From Elusimicrobiota bacterium (GTDB lineage: Bacteria > Elusimicrobiota > Elusimicrobia > JACQJN01): DNA of 7,823 nucleotides. The translations under genes were made by a program, and so were the position numbers. This document shows, one piece after another, positions 1-6,480 of the stretch. The stretch's first letter is position 1. Every line of letters begins with the position of its first letter. The notes below the pieces were generated by a model. The model saw nothing but the letters and a program-made list of their open reading frames with translations, was not told where the DNA came from and did not search any database. The DNA is taken from NCBI GenBank assembly GCA_016205045.1, contig JACQJM010000223.1, positions 1 through 7,823 on the forward strand. The letters are read 5' to 3'.

Positions 1-20
1 CCCCTGACCCCTGACCCCTG
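1..20. repeat. Heptad repeat (CCCCTGA) at left edge, inside hemB
   Basis: Two full CCCCTGA units plus CCCCTG, followed by a run of seven T. On the hemB coding strand this reads ACAGGGG then GTCAGGGG units, the same opening (ACAGGGG plus G-rich heptads) seen in the repeat elements of rnpB at the other end of the window. Only one arm is visible; the loop and the complementary arm would lie beyond the edge. Confidence 0.7.
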
Positions 21-425
21 TTTTTTTATAATCCCGCAGTGCCCGTGATCGGTATATTCGCAAAAACATAGATCCGTTATGACCATCAGCCCGGGCACAT
101 CTTCTTTCAAAGCCCGCGCCGCCTTTTGGATGATCCCTTTAGAATCATAGGCTCCCGAAGCGTGGGCGTCTTTATCCTCAGGAATCCCAAAAAGAATCAC
201 CGCAGGGATACCTAAGCCACACAACCGCTTCGCCTCTCCAACAAGCATGTCTACTGAAAATTGAAAATGGCCCGGCATGGAAGAAATGGGTCTTTTTTCT
301 TGTTCCCCAGGACGAACAAAAAGAGGTGCCACCAAATCCTGGACATCCATCTGAGTCTCGCGAACCAGATTTCTCAAGGATTCAGAGGAACGTAAACGTC
401 GTAGACGGGTGGTGGGAAAAGACAT
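1..425 (-). CDS. hemB: Porphobilinogen synthase (delta-aminolevulinic acid dehydratase), N-terminal part, cut by window edge
   Basis: HemB condenses two 5-aminolevulinate molecules to porphobilinogen in cytosolic tetrapyrrole synthesis. About 141 codons are visible from the ATG at 425. The start reads MSFPTTRLRRLR, followed by family landmarks: DLVAPLFVRPG (about residues 32-42), SMPG, AVILFGIP (about 78-85), KDAHASGAYD and VITDLCFCEYTDHGHCG. The zinc ligands Cys120, Cys122 and Cys130 fall at the same numbers as in E. coli HemB, which indicates a Zn-type rather than Asp-rich Mg-type enzyme and supports the chosen start. After GHCGII (residue 133) the reading frame stays open but leaves the family sequence and enters a GGGGTCA heptad repeat (KKQGSGVR), so the gene either carries an in-frame repeat or is broken there. 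The catalytic lysines lie outside the window. No Shine-Dalgarno precedes the ATG. Family assignment is secure; integrity is not. Confidence 0.93.
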   Translation of the reverse strand, partial: MSFPTTRLRRLRSSESLRNLVRETQMDVQDLVAPLFVRPGEQEKRPISSMPGHFQFSVDMLVGEAKRLCGLGIPAVILFGIPEDKDAHASGAYDSKGIIQKAARALKEDVPGLMVITDLCFCEYTDHGHCGIIKKQGSGVR

Positions 426-436
426 TTTTATTGAGA

Positions 437-516
437 GGGATTAAGGGATTGGGTGATTAGGAGATTGAGGGTTCTCATAAACTATAAATCTCTTAATCCC
501 TTAATTCCCTAATCCC
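437..516. repeat. Imperfect palindrome of GGGATTA-type units forming the hemB leader
   Basis: The arm 437-466 and the reverse complement of 487-516 match at 24 of 30 positions without gaps. Both arms are built from GGGATTA/GATTAGG-like 7-8 nt units, with a loop of about 20 nt between them. It lies between the predicted hemB promoter and the hemB ATG, so it would be transcribed as almost the entire hemB 5' leader and fold into a long hairpin ending about 11 nt before the start codon. The unit resembles the G/C heptads of rnpB but is A/T-richer, so it is probably a related but separate repeat family. Confidence 0.75.
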
Positions 517-521
517 CTACC

Positions 522-550
522 ATGATACCAAACTCCGTCGAGAGAGTCAA
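522..550 (-). promoter_or_regulatory. Predicted sigma70-type promoter of hemB
   Basis: Read on the minus strand: -35 TTGACT (545-550), a 17-bp spacer, and -10 TATCAT (522-527), each one mismatch from consensus. Transcription would begin near 515, at the outer edge of the palindrome, giving a leader of about 90 nt without a Shine-Dalgarno. Confidence 0.6.
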
Positions 551-577
551 AAATTACCGCCCCGAAAGTCGGGATTG

Positions 578-744
578 ATCCCTCACTTGGGCTCCTGTCG
601 TCCCTCACTTCGGCCGCTTTGCAAGCTCGGGATAGCAGTGCGGCAAAGTGAGGGACACAACATTTTGGAACAACCAGCAACCCTCTAATGGGGAACGCGA
701 GAGTGATGGGAATGAGCTTTAAACAGGAGCCCCAAGTGAGGGAT
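578..744. mobile_element. MITE-like element, 167 bp, with terminal inverted repeats
   Basis: The left end (578-597, ATCCCTCACTTGGGCTCCTG) is the inverted complement of the right end (724-744) with a single inserted base. Inside, 600-610 (GTCCCTCACTT) and 646-656 (AAGTGAGGGAC) form a perfect 11-bp inverted pair, so the core motif AAGTGAGGG occurs four times, two per orientation, in nested palindromes. There is no coding potential. This looks like a non-autonomous, foldback-type dispersed repeat. I see no clear target-site duplication. Its right terminus abuts the predicted promoter of the downstream kinase gene. Confidence 0.65.
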
Positions 745-772
745 TGACATTCCGAGGTTTTGGGGTTATCCT
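744..772 (+). promoter_or_regulatory. Predicted promoter of the histidine kinase gene, starting at the end of the repeat element
   Basis: Perfect -35 TTGACA (744-749), 17-bp spacer, -10 TATCCT (767-772, four of six consensus positions). The first T of the -35 is the last base of the right inverted repeat. Transcription would start near 779, which favours the ATG at 796 over the TTG at 760 as the kinase start. Confidence 0.55.
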
Positions 773-795
773 TATTAAATCAGCATATTTTAGAT

Positions 796-2793
796 ATGCC
801 CGCACAAACTCACCAAACGCTTCTGATCTCAACGGATGAGGGGTTTCGCCACGAACTGGCAGAGATTTTTAAGCAAAAAGAAGAAATCCTCCAGTGCGTG
901 ATGACCTACTCCGAAGCATGGCAGCACATGACCCATGCTTCGCTTAACTTTTCCCAAGTCCATATTCTAGCCGATGAACAAGCCTTGCGCCAAGAAGATA
1001 AGAAACTTCTAATCCAGCTTCAGCAACAAAATCCTTTCCGCTCTTTAATTTTTTTAGAACCTGTCTCCGATATGCAGTTCTCGCCGGGTCGGCCGCTTCG
1101 ATTTCACGTGCCCCTGGATAACCAGTTCATCTCCACGGTCCGAAGCCTGGAGGGACAGATCGTGGTATTTTTAGTCGATCCCACCGTGTTTCTCTGCGAG
1201 GCCGTGCAGTCCGAAATTCAATCTCTGGGAATACATCCTCTGGTCTTAGACTCTCCTTTCTCCCTCATCGATATTTTACAGAAGGCCCAAACTCAAATGA
1301 ACGTTCCCTCCTCTAAAGGTCTGATGGATATGTTCGCGGGAAAGAAGAAAGAGTTTGAGATGCCCCGTGCCGCGGTGGTTCTTTGGGAAAGAGGTCTCAC
1401 GGAACAAGAAGAAATGGAGCGCCAGCTCCAAAAAATCCATCCTCAACTTCGCTGCATTCTAGTTCTAAGCGGCAGTCCTCTCTCCCAGACAGAAGCCATG
1501 CTGCGCCTGAATAAACCTGCCGCTTTATCCAAAGCTTACGCTCCTTGGATTCCACGGCTCCTTCATCGAGAACTTGTGGAGGATCCTCACTCTAAGGGAC
1601 GCGTCCTTCTGGTAGATAATTACAAGCCGGAGCTTCTTTCCCTTTCCAAAGGGCTCTGGACAGAGGGCTATGAAATAGTAGCTTCCACTCAGACGGAAAA
1701 AGCCTTGGAGATCGCTCAGTCCCGGCGATTTCACATTGCCGTGGTGGGCTCCGCCTTGATTCACGCCAACCTGACCGGAAAAGATCTTTCTTTGAAGTTG
1801 CGAGAATTAGATCCCGACATCCGCATTATCATGTTGGTCGATCGTTATCCCATTCAGGCAGCCCTTCAGGGCCTAAGCCAAGTGGTGGAGGTGGGCTTAG
1901 ATGACTGCCTATTAAAACCTGTTGAACCCTCACGGCTTCAATTTTCCATTAGCCGTGCCTTAGAAAAAAGAAAACTAATCCTAGAGAACCTCCGTCTGAT
2001 TGAAGAACTTCAAAGAGCTAATCAACAATTAGAACAGCACACGAATTTCCAATCCAAATTCTTTGCGATGGTCACTCACGATGTTAAAAATCCTCTGGCC
2101 GCCATCATGGGTTATGCCAAGCTGATGCTCCCCCGCATGCAAAAACCCAATGACGTACAAGCCTGCCAAACCATCATCCAGGCCAGCGAGATCCTCAACA
2201 CCCTAGTCACTGACCTGGTGGATCTGGCCGCCATTCAATCCGGGAAACTGCGCATTGATCCTGGGCCCATGGATTTAGCCCAAGCCGTCCGAGAGGTCCA
2301 GTCTAGAATAACCCTCGTAGCCCAACAGAAGAAAATCAATTTTATTGTGGGACCTTTGCCACGCACTTTGCCCATGCAGGGTGATCCTCACCGCATCGCC
2401 CAGGTGCTGACCAATCTCTGCACCAATGCCATTCAGTACACCTCCGCAGAAGGGCAGGTAAGCCTGAGTCTTCGTCTGGAGTCAGGAGAGGCGGAAATAA
2501 GCGTGGAAGACACCGGTATCGGCATTCCCACAGAAGACCTGCCTCGCATTTTTGATCGATTTTTTCAAAGCGCCAACGCTCAAAAATTTCGCAAGGGGGG
2601 CTTTGGCCTAGGGCTCACTATTACCAAGGAAATTGTAGAAGCTCACGGGGGTAAGATCAATGTGGAAAGTCATTTGGATCGTGGTTCACGATTTTACTTT
2701 ACTCTCCCCTTGATCTCTCCTTCCTCCTCAGCAGGGGAAGAACTTCAAATGCCCCAGGCACCCAACACACCCAATGCGCCCGTTCAATATTAA
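796..2793 (+). CDS. Sensor histidine kinase with three degenerate receiver-like domains
   Basis: A soluble 665-residue kinase with no membrane segment or signal peptide. Two N-terminal alpha/beta regions look receiver-like but lack acidic pockets (about 8-90 and 120-255). A third, clearer receiver follows (about 268-388): LLVDNYKPE gives one pocket Asp (Asp274) and LLKP the conserved Lys (Lys374), but the phospho-acceptor strand reads IAVVGSAL, with no Asp. A coiled-coil linker (about 390-420) leads to the HisKA H-box FFAMVTHDVKNPLAAI (His428). The ATPase domain has the N-box (Asn540/Asn544), DTGIGIP (Asp572), FDRFF and GFGLGL. The last 25 residues are Pro/Ser-rich and low in complexity. The in-frame TTG at 760 would add 12 residues but lies upstream of the predicted transcription start, so I chose ATG 796; neither has a good Shine-Dalgarno. 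The likely partner is the response regulator 68 bp downstream. Input signal unknown. Confidence 0.9.
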   Translation: MPAQTHQTLLISTDEGFRHELAEIFKQKEEILQCVMTYSEAWQHMTHASLNFSQVHILADEQALRQEDKKLLIQLQQQNPFRSLIFLEPVSDMQFSPGRPLRFHVPLDNQFISTVRSLEGQIVVFLVDPTVFLCEAVQSEIQSLGIHPLVLDSPFSLIDILQKAQTQMNVPSSKGLMDMFAGKKKEFEMPRAAVVLWERGLTEQEEMERQLQKIHPQLRCILVLSGSPLSQTEAMLRLNKPAALSKAYAPWIPRLLHRELVEDPHSKGRVLLVDNYKPELLSLSKGLWTEGYEIVASTQTEKALEIAQSRRFHIAVVGSALIHANLTGKDLSLKLRELDPDIRIIMLVDRYPIQAALQGLSQVVEVGLDDCLLKPVEPSRLQFSISRALEKRKLILENLRLIEELQRANQQLEQHTNFQSKFFAMVTHDVKNPLAAIMGYAKLMLPRMQKPNDVQACQTIIQASEILNTLVTDLVDLAAIQSGKLRIDPGPMDLAQAVREVQSRITLVAQQKKINFIVGPLPRTLPMQGDPHRIAQVLTNLCTNAIQYTSAEGQVSLSLRLESGEAEISVEDTGIGIPTEDLPRIFDRFFQSANAQKFRKGGFGLGLTITKEIVEAHGGKINVESHLDRGSRFYFTLPLISPSSSAGEELQMPQAPNTPNAPVQY

Positions 2794-2807
2794 GAGCCTA
2801 TCCCAAC

Positions 2808-2846
2808 AACTCATAGGGGAAATGAGTTTTTCTTGTTCTCTTTTTT
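2808..2846 (+). terminator. Weak Rho-independent terminator after the kinase gene
   Basis: AACTCAT (2808-2814) pairs with ATGAGTT (2822-2828) around a 7-nt loop and is followed by a T-rich tract to 2846. The 7-bp stem is A/T-rich, so termination may be partial and could allow some read-through into the response regulator gene. Confidence 0.4.
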
Positions 2847-2848
2847 AG

Positions 2849-2854
2849 TATACT
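2849..2854 (+). promoter_or_regulatory. Possible -10 box of the response regulator gene
   Basis: TATACT (one mismatch to TATAAT) ends 7 nt before the ATG at 2862, so transcription would start at or beside the start codon, implying a leaderless message. No good -35 is visible at the expected spacing, so this is tentative. Confidence 0.35.
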
Positions 2855-2861
2855 CTCAAAA

Positions 2862-3584
2862 ATGGCTTCCGCAGGGACGGCTCTTATTTTGGTGGTGGAT
2901 GACGATAAGCACATCTCCAAATTGCTGGAGGAAGTGTTGCAGGAAGAAGGCTACACCATCCAGATGGCGCACACACTTTTCAATGCCCAAGGTCTTCTGC
3001 AGCGCACCCCCCCTGATTTGATCGTTCTGGACCGTCATCTGCCGGATGGGGACGGGGTGGATTTGTGCCTGCAACTGAAAAAAGAAGAGCGGACTAAAAA
3101 TATCCCCATTTTATTTCTCACTGCCAAGAAAGAGGTTCCCGAACGCGTGCTGGGATTACGAGCCGGGGGAGATGATTACCTCACAAAACCTTTCAGCCCT
3201 CAAGAACTTACGGCTCGAGTCAAAGCTATTCTGCGCCGAAGCATGATCCCTGTAGCGGGAAAAGCCCTGCTGGAGGCAGGGCCTGTGCGCTTAGATATGG
3301 AGGCTCGAAAAGCCTACTTTAACAACAAGGAATTAGAACTGTGGCCTAAAGAATATGATCTGCTGGTAACCTTTCTGGAACGCCGGAATCGTGTTCTCAC
3401 CCGAGATTTCCTCATGCAGCATGTCTGGGGGTCCGGAAAAGAAGCGGAACTGACCAGCAATGTCGTGGATGTCACCATCGGAAACCTAAGAAAAAAGCTG
3501 AGCCATTTCGGAGACAGCATTACCGCTGTTCGTGGTTATGGATACCGCTTCGACTACGAAGAAACCAACAAGAAAAGTAAATAA
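2862..3584 (+). CDS. OmpR/PhoB-family response regulator
   Basis: A cytosolic transcription factor of 240 residues, the usual length for the family. The receiver domain (about 8-122) has every key residue: acidic triad Asp13-Asp15, phospho-acceptor Asp57 in LIVLDRHLPDGDG, Thr87 in ILFLTA, Tyr106 and Lys109 in DDYLTKPF. A short linker leads to an OmpR-type winged helix (about 136-232) with WPKEYDLL, recognition helix VVDVTIGNLRKKL and the wing RGYGYRF. The intact receiver contrasts with the degenerate ones in the kinase upstream, so it is the natural phosphate acceptor for that kinase (inference from order and strand). There is no Shine-Dalgarno before the ATG, and a -10-like box sits just upstream, so initiation may be leaderless or depend on read-through from the kinase gene. 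Targets cannot be deduced. Confidence 0.93.
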   Translation: MASAGTALILVVDDDKHISKLLEEVLQEEGYTIQMAHTLFNAQGLLQRTPPDLIVLDRHLPDGDGVDLCLQLKKEERTKNIPILFLTAKKEVPERVLGLRAGGDDYLTKPFSPQELTARVKAILRRSMIPVAGKALLEAGPVRLDMEARKAYFNNKELELWPKEYDLLVTFLERRNRVLTRDFLMQHVWGSGKEAELTSNVVDVTIGNLRKKLSHFGDSITAVRGYGYRFDYEETNKKSK

Positions 3585-3649
3585 TCCCCCCATTCCCGCA
3601 TACCTCTTCATTAAATATTAATTCAACCTTCAGGAAATCTTAATCTGGG

Positions 3650-3688
3650 CCGATTAGACTATCGGGGTGGAACCCACCCCTTAGGAGG
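3650..3688 (+). promoter_or_regulatory. Leader hairpins and strong ribosome binding site of the PilZ gene
   Basis: GGGGTGG (3664-3670) and CCACCCC (3674-3680) form a perfect 7-bp stem with a 3-nt loop, ending 2 nt before AGGAGG (3683-3688), itself 4 nt from the ATG. A second stem, CCGAT (3650-3654) with ATCGG (3661-3665), shares two bases with the first, so the two cannot both form fully. This is the only textbook Shine-Dalgarno in the window. Whether the structure regulates translation is unknown; it does not match the c-di-GMP riboswitch consensus I know. Confidence 0.45.
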
Positions 3689-3692
3689 GCAG

Positions 3693-4220
3693 ATGACGGT
3701 TACACTTCAAAGCCATACAAGTTCGGGTAAAGAAAGGCGTGCGGCTCCGCGTGTTTCCCTGGATTTCCCTGCCGCTATTCGTGCGGGATCTTCCGATCAA
3801 CAGGCCTCGGTTTCCAACATGGTCATCACCAATATCAGTGAAACGGGATTAGGAATCGTGGGTTCGGCCCAGCTTCATATCGGAACTATCTATAATTTTC
3901 TATTTAAACTTTCGGATGGCACTCCAGTAAATGGAAAAGCTCGCATTGTCTGGAAACACCCTAATCCCTATATTCAAACTTACGGAGCTCGAGTAGAAAC
4001 GATCAACTGGTGGGGCAAACGGCGGCTCCTGGGAACACTCTCCAAATTTATGGGCCATAAAAACGGGCGCCCTCTCATCTTAAAGCTTCTGGGATGGTCC
4101 CTTGTCATTCTTTTGGGAGGAAAAGGCCTCTTGCTTCTTCATTCATTGGGATGGCCCGTTTTCTTTCTGACGGTAGCCATGGGTTCGCTCTATTGGTTTT
4201 TTTTCAAAACCCTCAAATAA
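3693..4220 (+). CDS. PilZ-domain protein with two C-terminal membrane segments
   Basis: A probable c-di-GMP receptor of 175 residues. The N-terminal PilZ domain (about 13-110) shows both ligand-binding motifs: RRAAPR (Arg15, Arg16, Arg20, the RxxxR switch) and NISETG (47-52, the (D/N)xSxxG motif), followed by the expected beta-rich stretch GKARIVW and a TYGAR turn. Two hydrophobic segments follow (about 129-148 and 153-172), making a membrane hairpin with the PilZ domain predicted in the cytoplasm. The start is fixed by AGGAGG with 4-nt spacing. The stop codon overlaps the ATG of the next gene by one base (TAATG), so translation of the two is probably coupled. It may adjust a membrane or envelope process in response to c-di-GMP, but no cyclase or phosphodiesterase gene lies in the window, so the partner is unknown. 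Confidence 0.85.
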   Translation: MTVTLQSHTSSGKERRAAPRVSLDFPAAIRAGSSDQQASVSNMVITNISETGLGIVGSAQLHIGTIYNFLFKLSDGTPVNGKARIVWKHPNPYIQTYGARVETINWWGKRRLLGTLSKFMGHKNGRPLILKLLGWSLVILLGGKGLLLLHSLGWPVFFLTVAMGSLYWFFFKTLK

Positions 4221-4882
4221 TGAAAAAAAATAAAACTTGGTTCCTGATCGTCTTTGGCGCCTCCCTGATCTCGTTGGAGAGCAGGAACATTCTCTCTCTG
4301 TTTGCTCAACGGATCCGTCCCCCAGCCATCGATCAATATCTTAGCCCCAGAGAAAATCCCTCTCCCGCCATGGAAATCGCGGCGAGGAAACTGTATTTAT
4401 CTTTACAAGGAAAGAACATCTCTATTTTTAGGCTGGAACTCGCCATGAGGGTGGGAAGCGACTTGGGCTCTACCTATAATTACTCGCATTTCGGAAGACT
4501 ATCTCGAAAATTAAATCTTTGCCCCGGGTGCCGCATCGTCTCCCTAAATCCCAAGGGGCAGTATGTTATGCTGTACTATCAGTCTCTGCACAGGCTAGAG
4601 AGATTGGAAAAAGAATACCAAGTCATGAAAAAAACTCAAGCAAAACTGGCGGGAAGGAATTCTCATTCACCCCGAGAGGCCCTTTCCTTAAAACCACGAC
4701 CAAGACTGCTTGATTCTTTAACCATCAAAACCTCTGAAATGGAGGCAGATAAAAAATTGCTCTTAGAAACCCTTTGTCTTCTGGAAATGACCCTTTTCGA
4801 AAATAGATGGGCCATTCCCAATCCCACCGGCGAAATGGCCACGGAACTGATTCCCAACACCGATTACCAAATCATCCTCTAA
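4220..4882 (+). CDS. Hypothetical protein, secreted or membrane-anchored, coupled to the PilZ gene
   Basis: I do not recognise this 220-residue protein. It begins MKKNKTWFLIVFGASLISL, a basic then hydrophobic stretch that fits a signal peptide or an N-terminal anchor, with no clear signal peptidase site or lipobox. Residues about 50-120 are predicted mixed helix/strand and include a CPGC pair (101-104) and KGQYVMLYY; the helix ending HFGRLSRKL followed by that strand vaguely recalls a winged helix, but this is weak. Residues about 122-145 (LHRLERLEKEYQVMKK) could form a coiled coil, and a second charged helix lies at 165-195. The ATG overlaps the PilZ stop codon (TAATG) and has no Shine-Dalgarno of its own; the frame is open further upstream, but that part is in the PilZ gene and is not a likely start. 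It may work with the PilZ protein at the membrane. Confidence 0.7.
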   Translation: MKKNKTWFLIVFGASLISLESRNILSLFAQRIRPPAIDQYLSPRENPSPAMEIAARKLYLSLQGKNISIFRLELAMRVGSDLGSTYNYSHFGRLSRKLNLCPGCRIVSLNPKGQYVMLYYQSLHRLERLEKEYQVMKKTQAKLAGRNSHSPREALSLKPRPRLLDSLTIKTSEMEADKKLLLETLCLLEMTLFENRWAIPNPTGEMATELIPNTDYQIIL

Positions 4883-4937
4883 ACCTTTCCTTATTTTCTC
4901 TTCCCCCCCATCGACTTCACCCACCCACAGCAACTTA

Positions 4938-4966
4938 TTGATTTCTATCCCGCGTAATTCTATAAT
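4938..4966 (+). promoter_or_regulatory. Predicted promoter of the guaB-like gene
   Basis: -35 TTGATT (4938-4943, four of six), 17-bp spacer, perfect -10 TATAAT (4961-4966). The transcription start would fall near 4973, upstream of both candidate start codons (TTG 5010, ATG 5040). Confidence 0.65.
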
Positions 4967-5039
4967 AGCTTACTGCACTACCTACTCCCTCTGATTTCCA
5001 CTGGGTGGTTTGAAATCTTTCGAAGTTGAGCCGATCGCC

Positions 5040-6467
5040 ATGCAAGAAGCCTTTACATTCAGCGACGTTCTTTTGATTCCTCAGCGCTCCTCCATCTCCT
5101 CACGAAAAGACGTGGACACGCGGGGGCGCATCTCCAAAAACATTTTTCTACAAGTCCCCATCATCTCTTCCAACATGGACACCGTCACCGAATCCACCAT
5201 GGCCATCGCCATGGCTCGATGCGGGGGACTGGGCCTAATCCATCGCTACTCCACCATCCAACAAGAAACAGAAGAGGTGATCCGCGTTAAAAGGGCCGAG
5301 AGCATCGTCATCGATGAACCTTATACTCTTTCCCCTGATCAAACCGTAGCCCAGGCTCGAGAAATGATGGCCCACCATCAGGTGGGAGGACTCCTCGTGG
5401 TTGGTGCCGCCAAGAAACTTTTGGGCGTGCTCACCACACGTGACCTCATGTTCCAGAACAGTTCAGCGAAAAAAGTAACAGAACTCATGAGCAAGCAACT
5501 CATCACCGGTAAACCTGGCATCGATCTGGAGACAGCCGAAAAACTACTCCAAGATCACAAAGTGGAAAAACTTCCCCTGGTAGAAAAAAACGGCACGTTG
5601 GTGGGTCTGATCACCGCCAAGGATCTGCGCAAACGAAAATTATACCCGCGAGCCTCGAAGGACAAAAAGGGACGCCTTTTGGTGGGGGCTTCCGTGGGAG
5701 TGGTAGGAGATTATCTGGAAAGGACCGCCGAAATTCTTAAGGCTGGGGCCGATGTGGTGGTTGTAGACGTGGCGCATGGCCACGCCGATCACGTGATGAA
5801 GGCGGTGGAGACCATCAAGAAAAAATGGCCCCAGTCGGAAGTGGTGGCCGGCAATGTGGCCACCTATGAAGGGTGCCGGGATTTGGCTGCCGCCGGAGCA
5901 GATGGCATCCGTGTCGGCGTCGGTCCGGGGGCTACTTGCACCACACGAATCGTCACAGGCTCGGGAGTTCCGCAACTATCCGCTCTGCTGGACACCGCAC
6001 GCATCACCCAAGAAAAAGATGTCCCTGTCATCGCGGACGGGGGCATACGGGATTCGGGAGATATCACCAAGGCTCTTGCGGCAGGAGCCTCCTCGGTTAT
6101 GCTGGGCCAGCTTTTGGCCGGAACGGAGGAAAGCCCTGGTTGGACCGTAATGAAAAATGGAACCAAGTACAAAGTGTATCGGGGAATGGCTTCCCTGGCC
6201 GCCAACTTGTCCCGCAAACAGAAAGAACGCGGTGAAGAGGATTTAGGAGAAGAGGAGGTTGCCCAAATCGTTCCGGAAGGCGTGGAGGCCATGGTGCCCT
6301 ACCGTGGGCAGGTGGAAGAAGTTGTCCGCCAACTGGTGGGAGGGCTACGCTCCGGAATGAGTTATTGTGGTTCTAAAAATTTAGAAGAACTGTGGAAGAA
6401 AGCCAAATTTGCCCGCATCACTCCTGCCGGTTGGTTTGAATCTAAGCCTCACGCTCTGGAAAAATAA
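5040..6467 (+). CDS. guaB: IMP dehydrogenase / GMP reductase family protein with CBS domains (GuaB-like)
   Basis: The family either oxidises IMP to XMP (IMP dehydrogenase, the step to GMP) or reduces GMP to IMP. This 475-residue protein has the usual barrel split by a CBS pair: MQEAFTFSDVLLIPQ and SNMDTVTE at the start, CBS domains at about 85-195, VVDVAHGH (Asp243, His246), GNVAT, the catalytic loop GPGATCTTR with Cys300, IADGGIRDSGD (Asp333), MLGQLLAGTEESPG and the flap YRGMASLAAN to PEGVEAMVPYRG (Glu413). Two details differ from classical IMP dehydrogenase: the loop Ser is Ala (GPGA rather than GPGS), and the flap Arg-Tyr dyad is replaced by Arg397-Gly398 in KERGEED. Loop and flap GMAS recall, from memory, actinobacterial GuaB1, a CBS-containing GMP reductase. 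IMP dehydrogenase remains the default name. ATG 5040 matches the family N-terminus; a TTG at 5010 would add ten atypical residues. Confidence 0.88.
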   Translation: MQEAFTFSDVLLIPQRSSISSRKDVDTRGRISKNIFLQVPIISSNMDTVTESTMAIAMARCGGLGLIHRYSTIQQETEEVIRVKRAESIVIDEPYTLSPDQTVAQAREMMAHHQVGGLLVVGAAKKLLGVLTTRDLMFQNSSAKKVTELMSKQLITGKPGIDLETAEKLLQDHKVEKLPLVEKNGTLVGLITAKDLRKRKLYPRASKDKKGRLLVGASVGVVGDYLERTAEILKAGADVVVVDVAHGHADHVMKAVETIKKKWPQSEVVAGNVATYEGCRDLAAAGADGIRVGVGPGATCTTRIVTGSGVPQLSALLDTARITQEKDVPVIADGGIRDSGDITKALAAGASSVMLGQLLAGTEESPGWTVMKNGTKYKVYRGMASLAANLSRKQKERGEEDLGEEEVAQIVPEGVEAMVPYRGQVEEVVRQLVGGLRSGMSYCGSKNLEELWKKAKFARITPAGWFESKPHALEK

Positions 6468-6480
6468 CAGGAATTTCTCA

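Noticed and set aside
760..795. TTG start at 760 for the kinase gene
   Set aside because: It lies between the predicted -35 and -10 boxes and upstream of the predicted transcript start, with GAGG only 2 nt away; the ATG at 796 begins just before the first beta strand. The choice remains open if the promoter is wrong.
2833..3074. Short frames on both strands around the start of the response regulator
   Set aside because: They overlap the receiver domain coding region, whose catalytic residues are all intact in the chosen frame.
3600..3692. c-di-GMP riboswitch before the PilZ gene
   Set aside because: The short hairpins do not show the conserved GEMM-type core or receptor motifs; only a local two-hairpin leader is supported.
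4094..4219. Upstream extension of the exported protein gene into the PilZ gene
   Set aside because: The extra 42 residues overlap the PilZ coding region in another frame; the ATG at 4220 gives a typical signal-like N-terminus.
5640..6292. Overlapping frames on both strands within the GuaB-like gene
   Set aside because: The GuaB frame has clear family motifs throughout; the others are shadows without domain features or ribosome binding sites.
6468..6480. Shared bidirectional terminator between guaB and the pilin gene
   Set aside because: The 13-bp gap and neighbouring bases contain no inverted repeat with a T-run.
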